A DNA stretch of 64,000 bases. Source: Paludibacteraceae bacterium. Lineage in GTDB: Bacteria; Bacteroidota; Bacteroidia; Bacteroidales; Paludibacteraceae. This document shows positions 33,498 to 43,600 of this stretch, one piece after another. The DNA lies in the NCBI GenBank assembly GCA_024399495.1, contig JAKSNY010000013.1, positions 1-64,000 on the forward strand. Direction: 5' to 3'. Every line of letters begins with the position of its first letter. The stretch's first letter is position 1. Both the position numbers and the translations under genes were made by a program. The notes beneath the pieces were generated by a model. That model made no database searches. It saw nothing but the letters and a program-made list of their open reading frames with translations, and had not been told where the DNA came from.

Positions 33498-34769
33498 TTA
33501 CTTAATTATATCCGTACCCATATAAGGTTGCAATGCCTTAGGTATGCGTATGCCTTCAGGAGTTTGGTTGTTCTCAAGCAGGGCGGCAACTATACGTGGC
33601 AGTGCAAGTGCACTTCCGTTAAGAGTATGGCAAAGTTGAGTCTTCTTATCCGCTGTTCTGTAACGGCATTTAAGACGGTTAGCCTGATAACTCTCAAAAT
33701 TGGAAACTGAACTAACCTCAAGCCAACGCTTTTGGGCTGCGGAGAATACCTCAAAATCAAATGTAATGGCAGATGTGAACGACATATCGCCACCACATAG
33801 CCTTAATATTCTGTAAGGTAACTCCAATTTCTGCACAAGGCTCTCAACGTGAGCAATCATCTCATCAAGACTTTGATAAGAGTGTTCAGGAGTGTCTATG
33901 CGTACAATCTCAATTTTAGAGAACTCATGCAGACGGTTAAGACCGCGCACGTCTTTACCATAACTTCCAGCCTCGCGCCTAAAGCATTGAGTATAAGCAC
34001 AATTCTTTATAGGCAGGTCTTTCTCGTTCAGAATAACATCACGGTAAATGTTAGTTACAGGAACCTCTGCCGTAGGTATAAGATAAAGATTATCAAGGTT
34101 ACAATGGTACATCTGACCCTCCTTATCGGGTAGTTGCCCTGTTCCGTAACCCGATGCCTCATTAACAACGGTAGGCGGCATAATCTCTTCATAACCAGCG
34201 GCACGTGCCTCATCTAAGAAGAAGTTTATCAATGCCCTTTGAAGCCTTGCACCCAAGCCCCTATATACAGGAAACCCTGCACCTGTGATTTTAACGCCAA
34301 GGTCAAAATCTATAAGATTGTACTTTTTAGCAAGTTCCCAATGGGGTAGAGCGTTCTCTCCAAGTTCAGGAACAGTACCACCCATTTTCTCTACAGTGTT
34401 GTCATTGGCACCATTGCCTTCAGGTACGGTGTCGTTTGGAATATTAGGCACAGAGAGCAGAATATCGGTTATTTTATCAATATCCTCCTTCATTCTGGCA
34501 TCAAACTCTTGAGACCTGCTCTTTAGCATAGCCACGTCCTCACGGATTCTGGCAGCCTCATCTTGAGCACCTTGCTTAAGAAGTGCACCTATTTGTGCAG
34601 ATTGAGTCTTAATCTGGTTCAGAGTGGCATCAAGTTGTGCCTGACGGCTCTTGCGGTCATTGTCAAGACTAACCACTTGACGCAGAATTTCTTCTGCGTC
34701 AAAGTGTTTTTTCTGAAGACGCTTTACAGCATCATCAAAGTTTTCAGTAATATACTTTAGTGTAAGCAT
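33498..34769 (-). CDS. serS: Seryl-tRNA synthetase
   Basis: 423 residues. It has an N-terminal coiled-coil arm (about 25-105), class II motif 2 (FRREAGSYGKDVRGLNRLHE), TAEVPVTN and motif 3 (LNGSALALPRIVAALLENNQ). It charges tRNA-Ser and, by family knowledge, tRNA-Sec where present. Full length, 2 bp downstream of nifJ and 18 bp upstream of the FabI-like gene, so this housekeeping gene may share its transcript with the start of the polyene cluster. Confidence 0.98.
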   Translation of the reverse strand: MLTLKYITENFDDAVKRLQKKHFDAEEILRQVVSLDNDRKSRQAQLDATLNQIKTQSAQIGALLKQGAQDEAARIREDVAMLKSRSQEFDARMKEDIDKITDILLSVPNIPNDTVPEGNGANDNTVEKMGGTVPELGENALPHWELAKKYNLIDFDLGVKITGAGFPVYRGLGARLQRALINFFLDEARAAGYEEIMPPTVVNEASGYGTGQLPDKEGQMYHCNLDNLYLIPTAEVPVTNIYRDVILNEKDLPIKNCAYTQCFRREAGSYGKDVRGLNRLHEFSKIEIVRIDTPEHSYQSLDEMIAHVESLVQKLELPYRILRLCGGDMSFTSAITFDFEVFSAAQKRWLEVSSVSNFESYQANRLKCRYRTADKKTQLCHTLNGSALALPRIVAALLENNQTPEGIRIPKALQPYMGTDIIK

Positions 34770-34771
34770 AA

Positions 34772-37700
34772 TCAGTACTGTTGGTTTTGCATTCTTATAT
34801 AGCTCTTATAACGCCATTTAGCGTTGTCTTCTGCGGCTTGGAACAACTCTTCAGCCTCTGTTGGATACTGTTTCATTACAGATGCGTAACGAACCTCACC
34901 CTTCAAGAAGTCCTTGAATCCTTCCCAATTAGGCTCTTTGCTGTCAAGTGTGAACGGATTCTTGCCCTCTGCCTCAAGTGCAGGGTTGAATCTCCACAAG
35001 TGCCAATAGCCACATGCAACTGCTTCAGCCTCTTCTGCCTGTGCCTTGCCCATACCCTTTTTAAGACCATGGTTGATACAAGGAGCGTAAGCAATTATTA
35101 TAGATGGACCATCGTAAGCCTCTGCCTCACGTATTGCCTTTAAGCACTGAGCATTATCAGCACCCATAGCAACTTGTGCCACATATACATAGCCGTAAGT
35201 GGTGGCAATCATACCAAGGTCTTTCTTACGTACACGCTTTCCTGCAGCGGCAAACTTGGCAATAGCACCAAGAGGTGTAGCCTTGGAAGCCTGACCACCT
35301 GTGTTAGAATATACCTCTGTATCAAGTACAAGAATATTTACATTCTTACCCGATGCAATTACGTGGTCAAGACCGCCGTAACCTATATCGTAAGAGGCAC
35401 CGTCACCACCTATTATCCATTGGCTGCGTTTTACAAGGTAACCGCTAAGTGCAAGGATTTGTTTGCTGTAATCGCAACCACATTTCTCACATAGAGGAAT
35501 GATTTTGGCTGCAAGTTCCTTTGATTTGGCTGCATCGTTGTGATTCTCAATCCAATCACGATACAGAGCCTTCATCTCATCTGTACATTTATCGCAGTTT
35601 TGAGCCTCTGTCATAATGTTTACAAGGCGAGCCTGCATCTTTTCAGCGGCAAGTTGCATACCTAAACCATACTCACAGAAATCCTCAAACAGTGAGTTAG
35701 CCCAAGCAGGACCATGACCGTTCTCATCCTTAGTGTAAGGAGTAGAAGGAACAGAACCTGAGTAGATTGAAGAACATCCTGTAGCGTTAGATACAATCTC
35801 ACGGTCACCAAACAGTTGAGAGATAAGCTTAACGTAAGGAGTCTCACCGCAACCTGAACAAGCACCAGAGAACTCAAACAGCGGAGTTGCAAACTGAGAG
35901 TTCTTTGGATTAGCCGCTATGTCAACCAAATTTTGTTTAGACTTAACATTAGCTACGCAGTAATCCCAATTAGCAGCCTCTGAAAGCTGACCTTCAAGAG
36001 GAACCATCTTAAGAGCAGGACCTCCAAGTTTTGGATTACCAGGACAAACATCAACGCAGTTACCGCAACCAAGGCAATCCATAACGCCTACCTGCATACG
36101 GAACTTCATTCCCTTCATAGCAAGAGGAGCCTTCATCTCAATCATAGTTGCATTCAGACCTGCAGCCTCATTGTCATCCAATACAAACGGACGGATACAA
36201 GCGTGAGGGCATACAAATGCACATTTGTTACATTGGATACAGTTTTCTGCATTCCAAACAGGAACAAATGCCGCTACACCACGTTTTTCACAAGCAGCTG
36301 TACCAGGATACCAAGTACCGTCTTCAATACCCTTGAATGCAGATACAGGTAGTAAGTCTCCGTCTTGTGCGTTTATAGGACGAACTATATTATTTACAAA
36401 TTCAGTATCGTTGTTCTTAACGGCAGCGTCATCAGGTAGGTTAGCCCAAGCTGGGTCAATAGTAAGCTGCTTGTACTCACCACCACGGTCAACTGCGGCA
36501 TTGTTCTTATCTACAACGTCCTGACCTTTCTTACCGTATGACTTAACAATAAATTTCTTCATCTGCTCTACAGCAAGCTCTACAGGAATAACACCTGTAA
36601 TGCGGAAGAATGCAGATTGAAGAATGGTGTTGGTACGGTTGCCAAGACCTATTTCCTGTGCAATCTGAGTTGCATTTATATAATAAACAGTGATGTTGTT
36701 TTGTGCAAAGTAGCGTTTAACCTTGTTAGGCAGGTTGGCGGCAAGTGTATCGCCGTCCCAAACTGTGTTAAGAAGGAATGTACCGTTCTTTTGCAAGCCA
36801 CGTGTAACATCGTACATTTTTAGGTAAGCCTGTACGTGGCAAGCCACAAAATTAGGTGTGTTAACCAAATATGTGCTGCGGATAGGTGAGTCACCAAAAC
36901 GCAAGTGAGAGCAGGTGAAACCTCCTGATTTCTTGGAATCGTAAGAGAAGTAAGCCTGACAATGCTTGTTTGTGTTATCACCTATAATCTTAACAGAGTT
37001 CTTGTTTGCACCTACAGTACCGTCAGCTCCAAGTCCGTAGAACTTAGCCTCAAACATACCTGCACCGCCAAGAGCAATCTCTTCTTTCTTAGGCAGCGAT
37101 GTGAATGTAACATCATCAACTACACCTATGCAGAATTGATTTTTAGGCTCTTTCATTGCAAGGTTCTCATAAACTGCAAGTATTTGGGCAGGAGTGGTGT
37201 CTTTAGAACCAAGACCGTAACGACCGCCAACTACAAGCGGAGCATTCTCCATTCCGTAAAGAACATCTTTAACATCAAGATACATAGGCTCACCGTTAGC
37301 ACCAGGCTCTTTTGTACGGTCAAGTACAGCAATACGCTTAGCGGTTTTTGGAAGTGCCGCAAGGAAATGTTTTGCAGAGAACGGACGATATAGGTGAACT
37401 GCTACAAGTCCAACCTTCTCACCCTTAGCCGTCAAGTAATCTATAGTCTCACGTATAGCCTCTGTTACAGAACCCATTGCAATTATTACACGGTCTGCAT
37501 CGGGTGCACCATAGTAATTAAATAGTCCGTATTTACGTCCTGTAATTTTGGAAACCTCATTCATATACTCCTCTACAATTTCAGGAACTGCATTGTAGTA
37601 AGGGTTAGAAGCCTCACGGTGCTGGAAGAAGTGGTCTGGGTTCTCTGCCATACCACGCATAACAGGATTCTGTGGGTTCAAAGCCCTTTCACGGAACTCT

Positions 37701-38308
37701 GCCAATGCTTTTTGGTCAATAAGCGGAGCCAAATCTTCATTGTCAAGAGCCTCAATTTTCTGAATCTCATGAGATGTACGGAATCCGTCAAAGAAGTTTA
37801 CAAAAGGAACACGAGACTTGATTGTAGATAGGTGGGCAACACCTGCAAGGTCCATAACCTCTTGTACAGAACCCTCGCAAAGCATAGCAAAACCTGTCTG
37901 ACGGCAAGCCATCACGTCTTGATGGTCACCAAATATACATAGTGCATGAGATGCAAGTGTACGTGCCGATACGTGGAATACGCAAGGTAGTAACTCACCT
38001 GCAATCTTATACATGTTAGGAATCATAAGGAGCAGACCTTGTGATGCTGTGTAGGTGGTGGTAAGTGCACCTGCCTGCAATGAACCGTGAACTGCACCTG
38101 CAGCACCTGCTTCAGATTGCATTTCCTGAACTAAGACTGTTTCACCAAAAATGTTCTTCCTTCCGGCTGCCGCCCAGTCATCAACGTACTCAGCCATTGT
38201 GGATGACGGTGTGATAGGGTAGATAGCGGCTACCTCAGAGAACATGTACGATACGTGTGCCGCTGCCTGATTACCATCACAGGTCAAGAATTTCTTTTCT
38301 TTTGCCAT
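34772..38308 (-). CDS. nifJ: Pyruvate:ferredoxin (flavodoxin) oxidoreductase
   Basis: 1178-residue single-chain enzyme that oxidises pyruvate to acetyl-CoA and CO2 with reduced ferredoxin, central to anaerobic metabolism. The N-terminal pyrimidine-binding domain (ITPSSTMAE) is followed by the gamma and domain III regions, a two-cluster ferredoxin domain (CIQCNKCAFVCPHAC and CLGCGNCVDVCP) and the C-terminal thiamine diphosphate domain (GDGASYDIGYGGLDHV and SNTGGQASKATP). Cysteines for the third cluster are also present (SGACSGCGETPY). A -7 box lies at 38356-38363. Confidence 0.98.
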   Translation of the reverse strand: MAKEKKFLTCDGNQAAAHVSYMFSEVAAIYPITPSSTMAEYVDDWAAAGRKNIFGETVLVQEMQSEAGAAGAVHGSLQAGALTTTYTASQGLLLMIPNMYKIAGELLPCVFHVSARTLASHALCIFGDHQDVMACRQTGFAMLCEGSVQEVMDLAGVAHLSTIKSRVPFVNFFDGFRTSHEIQKIEALDNEDLAPLIDQKALAEFRERALNPQNPVMRGMAENPDHFFQHREASNPYYNAVPEIVEEYMNEVSKITGRKYGLFNYYGAPDADRVIIAMGSVTEAIRETIDYLTAKGEKVGLVAVHLYRPFSAKHFLAALPKTAKRIAVLDRTKEPGANGEPMYLDVKDVLYGMENAPLVVGGRYGLGSKDTTPAQILAVYENLAMKEPKNQFCIGVVDDVTFTSLPKKEEIALGGAGMFEAKFYGLGADGTVGANKNSVKIIGDNTNKHCQAYFSYDSKKSGGFTCSHLRFGDSPIRSTYLVNTPNFVACHVQAYLKMYDVTRGLQKNGTFLLNTVWDGDTLAANLPNKVKRYFAQNNITVYYINATQIAQEIGLGNRTNTILQSAFFRITGVIPVELAVEQMKKFIVKSYGKKGQDVVDKNNAAVDRGGEYKQLTIDPAWANLPDDAAVKNNDTEFVNNIVRPINAQDGDLLPVSAFKGIEDGTWYPGTAACEKRGVAAFVPVWNAENCIQCNKCAFVCPHACIRPFVLDDNEAAGLNATMIEMKAPLAMKGMKFRMQVGVMDCLGCGNCVDVCPGNPKLGGPALKMVPLEGQLSEAANWDYCVANVKSKQNLVDIAANPKNSQFATPLFEFSGACSGCGETPYVKLISQLFGDREIVSNATGCSSIYSGSVPSTPYTKDENGHGPAWANSLFEDFCEYGLGMQLAAEKMQARLVNIMTEAQNCDKCTDEMKALYRDWIENHNDAAKSKELAAKIIPLCEKCGCDYSKQILALSGYLVKRSQWIIGGDGASYDIGYGGLDHVIASGKNVNILVLDTEVYSNTGGQASKATPLGAIAKFAAAGKRVRKKDLGMIATTYGYVYVAQVAMGADNAQCLKAIREAEAYDGPSIIIAYAPCINHGLKKGMGKAQAEEAEAVACGYWHLWRFNPALEAEGKNPFTLDSKEPNWEGFKDFLKGEVRYASVMKQYPTEAEELFQAAEDNAKWRYKSYIRMQNQQY

Positions 38309-38355
38309 TTTATATAAATTTTAAAGTGATAAATGCGTTTTTTATATACAAACTG

Positions 38356-38363
38356 CAAATATA
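38356..38363 (-). promoter_or_regulatory. -7 box upstream of nifJ
   Basis: TATATTTG on the minus strand about 48 bp before the nifJ ATG; the -33 region is not a good match. Probable start of the nifJ-serS transcript. Confidence 0.45.
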
Positions 38364-38380
38364 CAAAAAATAATTGAAAA

Positions 38381-39547
38381 TTATCCCTTGTATCTTATAT
38401 TTTTGTGTAGCAAGTGTCTCCGCACCATATAAGACCAGTAGGAGAGTAGGGGTGCGTGGGAATCGGGGTACATTCCTTTAAGCCATCTGCCATCGGGAAA
38501 TATCTCCTTAAAGACATAAAGGCATACTAAAGATGGTTTGCCTAATGCCTTTATATTCCCGATAAAAGATTGCATAGCATTTTTTTTCAATTTTGTTACA
38601 GGTAGATGTAACAGTGATATAGGTGAAATTTCAATTCCGTTAAAAACGTTCTCTTTGTATTTACTTGGAATTGGTGTGTTAAACAGAGATTTTATAATAT
38701 TAAGAGAGTGTATAACAGCCTCTCTAATAACGCTTTGTGTGCCACCAATTTGTAAAATGGAATCAACCTCACTCCAATCTATACTGCGTGATAGAATAAA
38801 CTCATTTATATCGCATAGATTTCTAAGGTACATAACGCCACCTTCCCTGTAATCAAGATAATTGTTTGTGCAAAGATGAACCACCTGCATCTCATTAGAG
38901 TGCACATACATATTATCTTTCACGCATACAGCCTTGTTAAAAGCATACTCTGCCGCAGTATCAGCCCCATCGCCTACATAAAATTTCCAATGAATATCCA
39001 CAAATTGAGAGTTCTCCGCCTTGCCATAGTAGAGGTAGTGCATTGTTTTATAGTTGGCATCATTTAAAATGTTGTGGGCTTTTGATTTAAGACCTGGCCA
39101 ATTATCATCGTTCCAATTACCCGATGTCAACTGTTTCCAAACATAATCCCTATCTGACTTAGGCACCATAATGTCAACATCTGCAAGGTAGCGTGCCCCC
39201 AAATCCTTATAAAAATCAAAAATCAGGGCGGAACCCTTTACCAGCAGAATTTTAGAATCGGGGCATAATGCAGATATGTTTTCTGCCAACTCTTTGAACT
39301 GAGAATTTCTAATAGAAACCTGATAATACTTGGCTTTTAACTTGCTCTCAATATTGGCAGGTAATATGTTTAGTAAATTATTGTTACGCAGATTGTTATA
39401 TATAAGGCTCTCTATTTTATGCACCTTTGCTAACTTGCATACAACTCCCCAATCCACACCTTTTGCAAGTGCTTCCAATTTCACTTTGTCATCATCAGAA
39501 ATGTTCTGTTGAGACAACAATAATAATGTCTCTTCAACATGTCTCAT
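38381..39547 (-). CDS. Uncharacterised nucleotidyltransferase-like protein (PF14907 type)
   Basis: 388 residues. LLVKGSALIFDFYKDLG and ARYLADVDIMVPKSD supply the G-S and D-x-D elements of the nucleotidyltransferase fold as in family PF14907, which has no firmly known substrate but often sits in surface-polysaccharide or peptide clusters. The rest is helical. The ATG lies within the first copy of a 7-bp tandem array (39544-39571). It is downstream of the chromate-transporter pair; no functional link is evident. Confidence 0.7.
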   Translation of the reverse strand: MRHVEETLLLLSQQNISDDDKVKLEALAKGVDWGVVCKLAKVHKIESLIYNNLRNNNLLNILPANIESKLKAKYYQVSIRNSQFKELAENISALCPDSKILLVKGSALIFDFYKDLGARYLADVDIMVPKSDRDYVWKQLTSGNWNDDNWPGLKSKAHNILNDANYKTMHYLYYGKAENSQFVDIHWKFYVGDGADTAAEYAFNKAVCVKDNMYVHSNEMQVVHLCTNNYLDYREGGVMYLRNLCDINEFILSRSIDWSEVDSILQIGGTQSVIREAVIHSLNIIKSLFNTPIPSKYKENVFNGIEISPISLLHLPVTKLKKNAMQSFIGNIKALGKPSLVCLYVFKEIFPDGRWLKGMYPDSHAPLLSYWSYMVRRHLLHKNIRYKG

Positions 39548-39589
39548 ACATCATACATTATACATCATACATTGCGACAGCATCATACA
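39544..39589. repeat. 7-bp tandem array overlapping the nucleotidyltransferase start codon
   Basis: Plus-strand units TCATACA, TCATACA, TTATACA, TCATACA (39544-39571) and a fifth copy at 39583-39589. On the minus strand the units read TGTATGA, and the first supplies the ATG at 39547. Confidence 0.8.
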
Positions 39590-39605
39590 TCGCTCCGCAG
39601 GAACG

Positions 39606-40130
39606 CTAATATATCAAGCCTCCCACAATCCCTGCACAACTCAACAAAATTATAGGGTTCACCCTCTTTATTGATAGAGCCGCAACCAATGCAAATATAA
39701 TAATACTATACCAATCTATAAAATTTTCTTTATTGCAAAGCATAACGGCAGCCGATGCCAATAGTCCTACAACAAGAGGCTTTAGCCAGGCGAAAGCATA
39801 GCCCACATATCTGTTTGCCCTGAACCTGTCATAAAACACACATACAAGCCCCACTATAATTATAGACGGTAATGTTACAGCAATAGTGGCTAAGGCTGAG
39901 CCAATTACACTATGTGTGGCAGTATAGCCCACGTATGTGGCACAGTTTATGGCAATAGGTCCGGGTGTAGCCTGCGATATAGCCATAATATCAGTAAACT
40001 CCGCCACAGACATCCAGTTGTTTACATTTACAACCTCATCTTGTATCAGAGCCGCAATAGAGTAGCCCCCTCCAAAACCAAAAAGGCCTATCTTAAAAAA
40101 CGTTATGAAAAGTTGCAGATAGAGGCTCAT
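39606..40130 (-). CDS. Chromate transporter, short-chain ChrA half
   Basis: 174 residues of the CHR family half-size type. It opens with LFITFFKIGLFGFGGGYSIA, the conserved FxxGxxxFGGG signature, and has SQATPGPIAIN and about five to six membrane segments. Half-size members usually work as pairs encoded by adjacent genes, which fits the homologous gene just upstream; the ATG overlaps its stop (ATGA). The substrate may be chromate or another anion; only the family is certain. Confidence 0.88.
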   Translation of the reverse strand: MSLYLQLFITFFKIGLFGFGGGYSIAALIQDEVVNVNNWMSVAEFTDIMAISQATPGPIAINCATYVGYTATHSVIGSALATIAVTLPSIIIVGLVCVFYDRFRANRYVGYAFAWLKPLVVGLLASAAVMLCNKENFIDWYSIIIFALVAALSIKRVNPIILLSCAGIVGGLIY

Positions 40131-40672
40131 TTTTCATCGGGTTTTTGTATGGAAGGTCTCCACATATTATAAACTATGCCTAAGATGGCTGTTGCTAAAA
40201 TAACCCATATAGGCGACACCCCTAAAAAGCCAATAAGAACAACTGCCGCCACAGGTATCCAAATGTTTTTTAGCGTTACCCCTGCGGTCTTGTACATTCT
40301 TACAATAGGGGCGGCGATAAGTGCCACCACAGCGGGTCTTACACCTTTAAACACCTTTACTACAGTAGGGTTATCAGTAAAGTCTGTGAACACCGCCGCT
40401 ATTAGCAGAATTATTACAAAAGATGGAATTACAATGCCTAAAAGAGATAAAAATGCACCCCATACGCCTTTAACTCTGTAGCCCACAAAAAGAGATATGT
40501 TTACTGAGATGGGACCGGGTAGGGTCTGCACCACAGCAAGCATATCCACAAAATCCTCTTTGGTAAGCCAATGATTCTTGTTTACAACATCATCTTCCAT
40601 AAGCGGAATCATTGCATATCCGCCACCAAAGGTAAACAACCCGATTTTGAAAAATGTCGTAAATAGATTCAC
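40127..40672 (-). CDS. Chromate transporter, short-chain ChrA half (second partner)
   Basis: About 181 residues from a GTG at 40672 (NLFTTFFKIGLFTFGGGYAM), with the same FGGG signature and QTLPGPISVN motif as its neighbour. The longer frame to 40699 would start with TTG and read through the 7-bp array between purL and this gene; the array overlaps the likely start and includes the purL stop. It forms a pair with the following gene. Confidence 0.85.
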   Translation of the reverse strand: MNLFTTFFKIGLFTFGGGYAMIPLMEDDVVNKNHWLTKEDFVDMLAVVQTLPGPISVNISLFVGYRVKGVWGAFLSLLGIVIPSFVIILLIAAVFTDFTDNPTVVKVFKGVRPAVVALIAAPIVRMYKTAGVTLKNIWIPVAAVVLIGFLGVSPIWVILATAILGIVYNMWRPSIQKPDEK

Positions 40673-40698
40673 TGTCCACTGTCCACTGTCAATTGTCA
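40671..40698. repeat. 7-bp tandem array between purL stop and chrA start
   Basis: Four plus-strand units: ACTGTCC, ACTGTCC, ACTGTCA, ATTGTCA. The array starts within the GTG start of the ChrA gene (40672-40670) and ends within the TGA of purL (40696-40698), so it fills the whole junction. Confidence 0.8.
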
Positions 40699-43600
40699 AC
40701 TGATTTTATTTTCAATCCACTTACGAGCATTGACAAACGCCTCCACCCAAGGAGTTATTTCATCGTTTCTGCCCTCTGGATAGCAACCCCATTGCCATGG
40801 GAAAATGGCACGCTCAAGGTGTGGCATCATGGCAAGGTGTCTGCCATCGGCAGAGCAAATGCCAGCCACATCAAAATCAGAACCGTTAGGGTTTGCAGGG
40901 TATCTGCTGTAGCAGTATTTAGCCACAATGTTATATTTATCCTCACCCATAGGCAGAGAGAATTTGCCCTCTCCGTGAGCAACCCAAATACCAAGGCGGC
41001 TTCCCTTTAGAGAAGAGAACATAACAGAGTTGTTTTCTGGAATCTGCACACCTATAAACTCAGATTCAAATTTATGAGAGTTATTGTGAAGCATTTTTGC
41101 AGGCTTGCTATGCTCAGGATTCACAAGGTTAAGTTCAATCATAAGCTGACAACCGTTGCAAATGCCAAGACTTAGTGTATCAGGGCGTTTGTAGAAATTC
41201 TCAAGAGCCTTTTTAGCCTTCTCGTTATAACGGAAACCGCCAGCCCAACCTTTGGCACTGCCTAATACATCGGAGTTAGAGAACCCACCGCAGAATACAA
41301 TCATATTCACATCTTCAAGTGTCTCACGCCCTGATGCCAAGTCTGTCATGTGAACATCTTTTACATCAAAACCAGCCAAATACAGAGAGTACGCCATTTC
41401 ACGCTCACCGTTTGTACCTTTCTCACGTATGATGGCTGCCTTTGCCTTAGACTCACCATGTACACGTGTAAGCCCAAACTGAGCCAACTTGCCAGAGAAA
41501 CTGTTACGTATGTAAAGGTTAAGCGGTTGGTTCTTGTAGTTATTGAAACGCTCCAATGCACACTGCTCGCCACTCTGACGGCGGTCAAGCAAGTATGACG
41601 TGTGATACCAAACATCACGCATAGCATCTATGTCAATGCTTAAATGCTCCTTGTCTTTAGTTATTTCAATGGTACGCTCATCAGTAGGGTAGCCTATCTT
41701 GGCAAATCCTATGCCTGCATTCTTCAATATCTTTTCAACCTTAACGCTATCCTTAACCTGAATGCACACACCAGGGTTCTCAGCAAACAGAATCTTAACC
41801 AAATCCTTTTCTGCAAGTTCAGAGAAATTTATTTTAAGACCACCGTCCTTGTTTGCAAAAGTCATTTCAAGCAGAGTGGTTATTATACCGCCAGCCGATA
41901 TATCGTGTCCTGCAAGTATAAGCCCTTTATTTATAAGGTCTTGTATAGTGTTGAATGCCTCTGCAAAATAGTCTGCGTTTTTAATGGCAGGTGTTTTTGA
42001 ACCTACAGCCTGCAGTGTCTGATATAGCACAGAACCACCAAGTTTCATAGAGTCAAAAGAGAAATCTATATAGTAGATATCTGTCTTTTTATCCTTTACA
42101 ATAACAGGGCTTACAACTTTCTTAATATCGCTTACCTCTGCTCCTGCCGAAATAATTACCGTACCAGGTGCATAAACCTTATCGTTGCCATATTTCTGAG
42201 TCATAGAGAGGCTGTCCTTACCTGTAGGAATGTTTATGCCCAATGCACATGCAAAATCAGAGCAAGCCTCCACAGCCTTGTACAGGCGTGCGTCCTCACC
42301 AGGATTCTTGCAAGGCCACATCCAGTTGGCGGAGAGTGATACACTGCTGAGTCCGTTCTTTAGCGGAGCCCAAACTATATTTGTAAGTGCCTCTGCAATA
42401 GATAGTACAGAACCATTCTCAGGCGATGCAAGTCCAGCAATAGGGGCATGACCTATAGATGTGGCAATACCGCTTGTGCCTGTGTAGTCAAGTGCAACAA
42501 CACCACAGTCGCTAAGTGGCAACTGAATCTCACCTTGGCACTGCTGACGTGCAATTTTACCCGTAACGGAGCGGTCCACCTTATTGGTAAGCCAATCCTT
42601 GCATGCAACACTCTCTGTAGTGAGTACATCTTTTAGGTATTCCTCTATCTTGGCGGCAGATGTCTTAGGCTCTGCAAATTTCTCATCTACCGTATTATCC
42701 TTAATTACAGTGCGTGGAGGATTGCCTATCATCATTTCAAGTTTAAGATTTATAGGCTTTACACCATCGGGTTTCTCAAATACAAAATCCATATCGCCTG
42801 TAGTCTCACCCACAACATACATAGGGGCACGTTCACGGTCTGCAATACGCTTTACAAGTTCCAGATTCTTTTCATCTATAAGCATACCCATACGCTCCTG
42901 GCTCTCATTGCCTATAATCTCCTTATCAGATAGGGTAGTGTCACCAATAGGCAGTTTGCTCATATCTATCTTGCCTCCAGTGCTTTCCACAAGTTCAGAG
43001 AGGCAGTTAAGATGTCCGCCTGCACCGTGGTCATGGATAGAGACTATTGGGTTGCTGTCGCTCTCTGCAAGAGTACGGATTACGTTAGATACACGTTTCT
43101 GCATCTCAGGGTTGGCACGTTGTACGGCATTAAGCTCAATGGCACCTGCATATAAACCTGTATCTACAGACGATACTGCACCGCCACCCATACCAATGCG
43201 ATAGTTATCGCCGCCCATAACCACAACCTTCTCTCCGGGAACAGGCTCGCCTTTAAGGGCATCACGTTTTGAGCTGAAACCTACGCCACCTGCAAGCATT
43301 ATAACCTTATCGTAGCCGTAGGTCTTATCGTTCTCCTGATGCTCGTATGTAAGCAGAGAACCGCAGATAAGCGGCTGACCGAATTTGTTTCCAAAATCAG
43401 ATGCTCCGTTAGAAGCCTTAATAAGTATCTGTTCAGGGGTTTGGTATAACCATTTACGCTCCTTTATGCTCCATTCCCAACTGCGTTGCTCATTACGTGG
43501 GTAAGAGGTCATATAAACCGCTGTACCTGCAATAGGCAGTGAAGCCTTACCGCCGCCCAGACGGTCACGGATTTCACCACCTGTACCTGTTGCGGCACCG

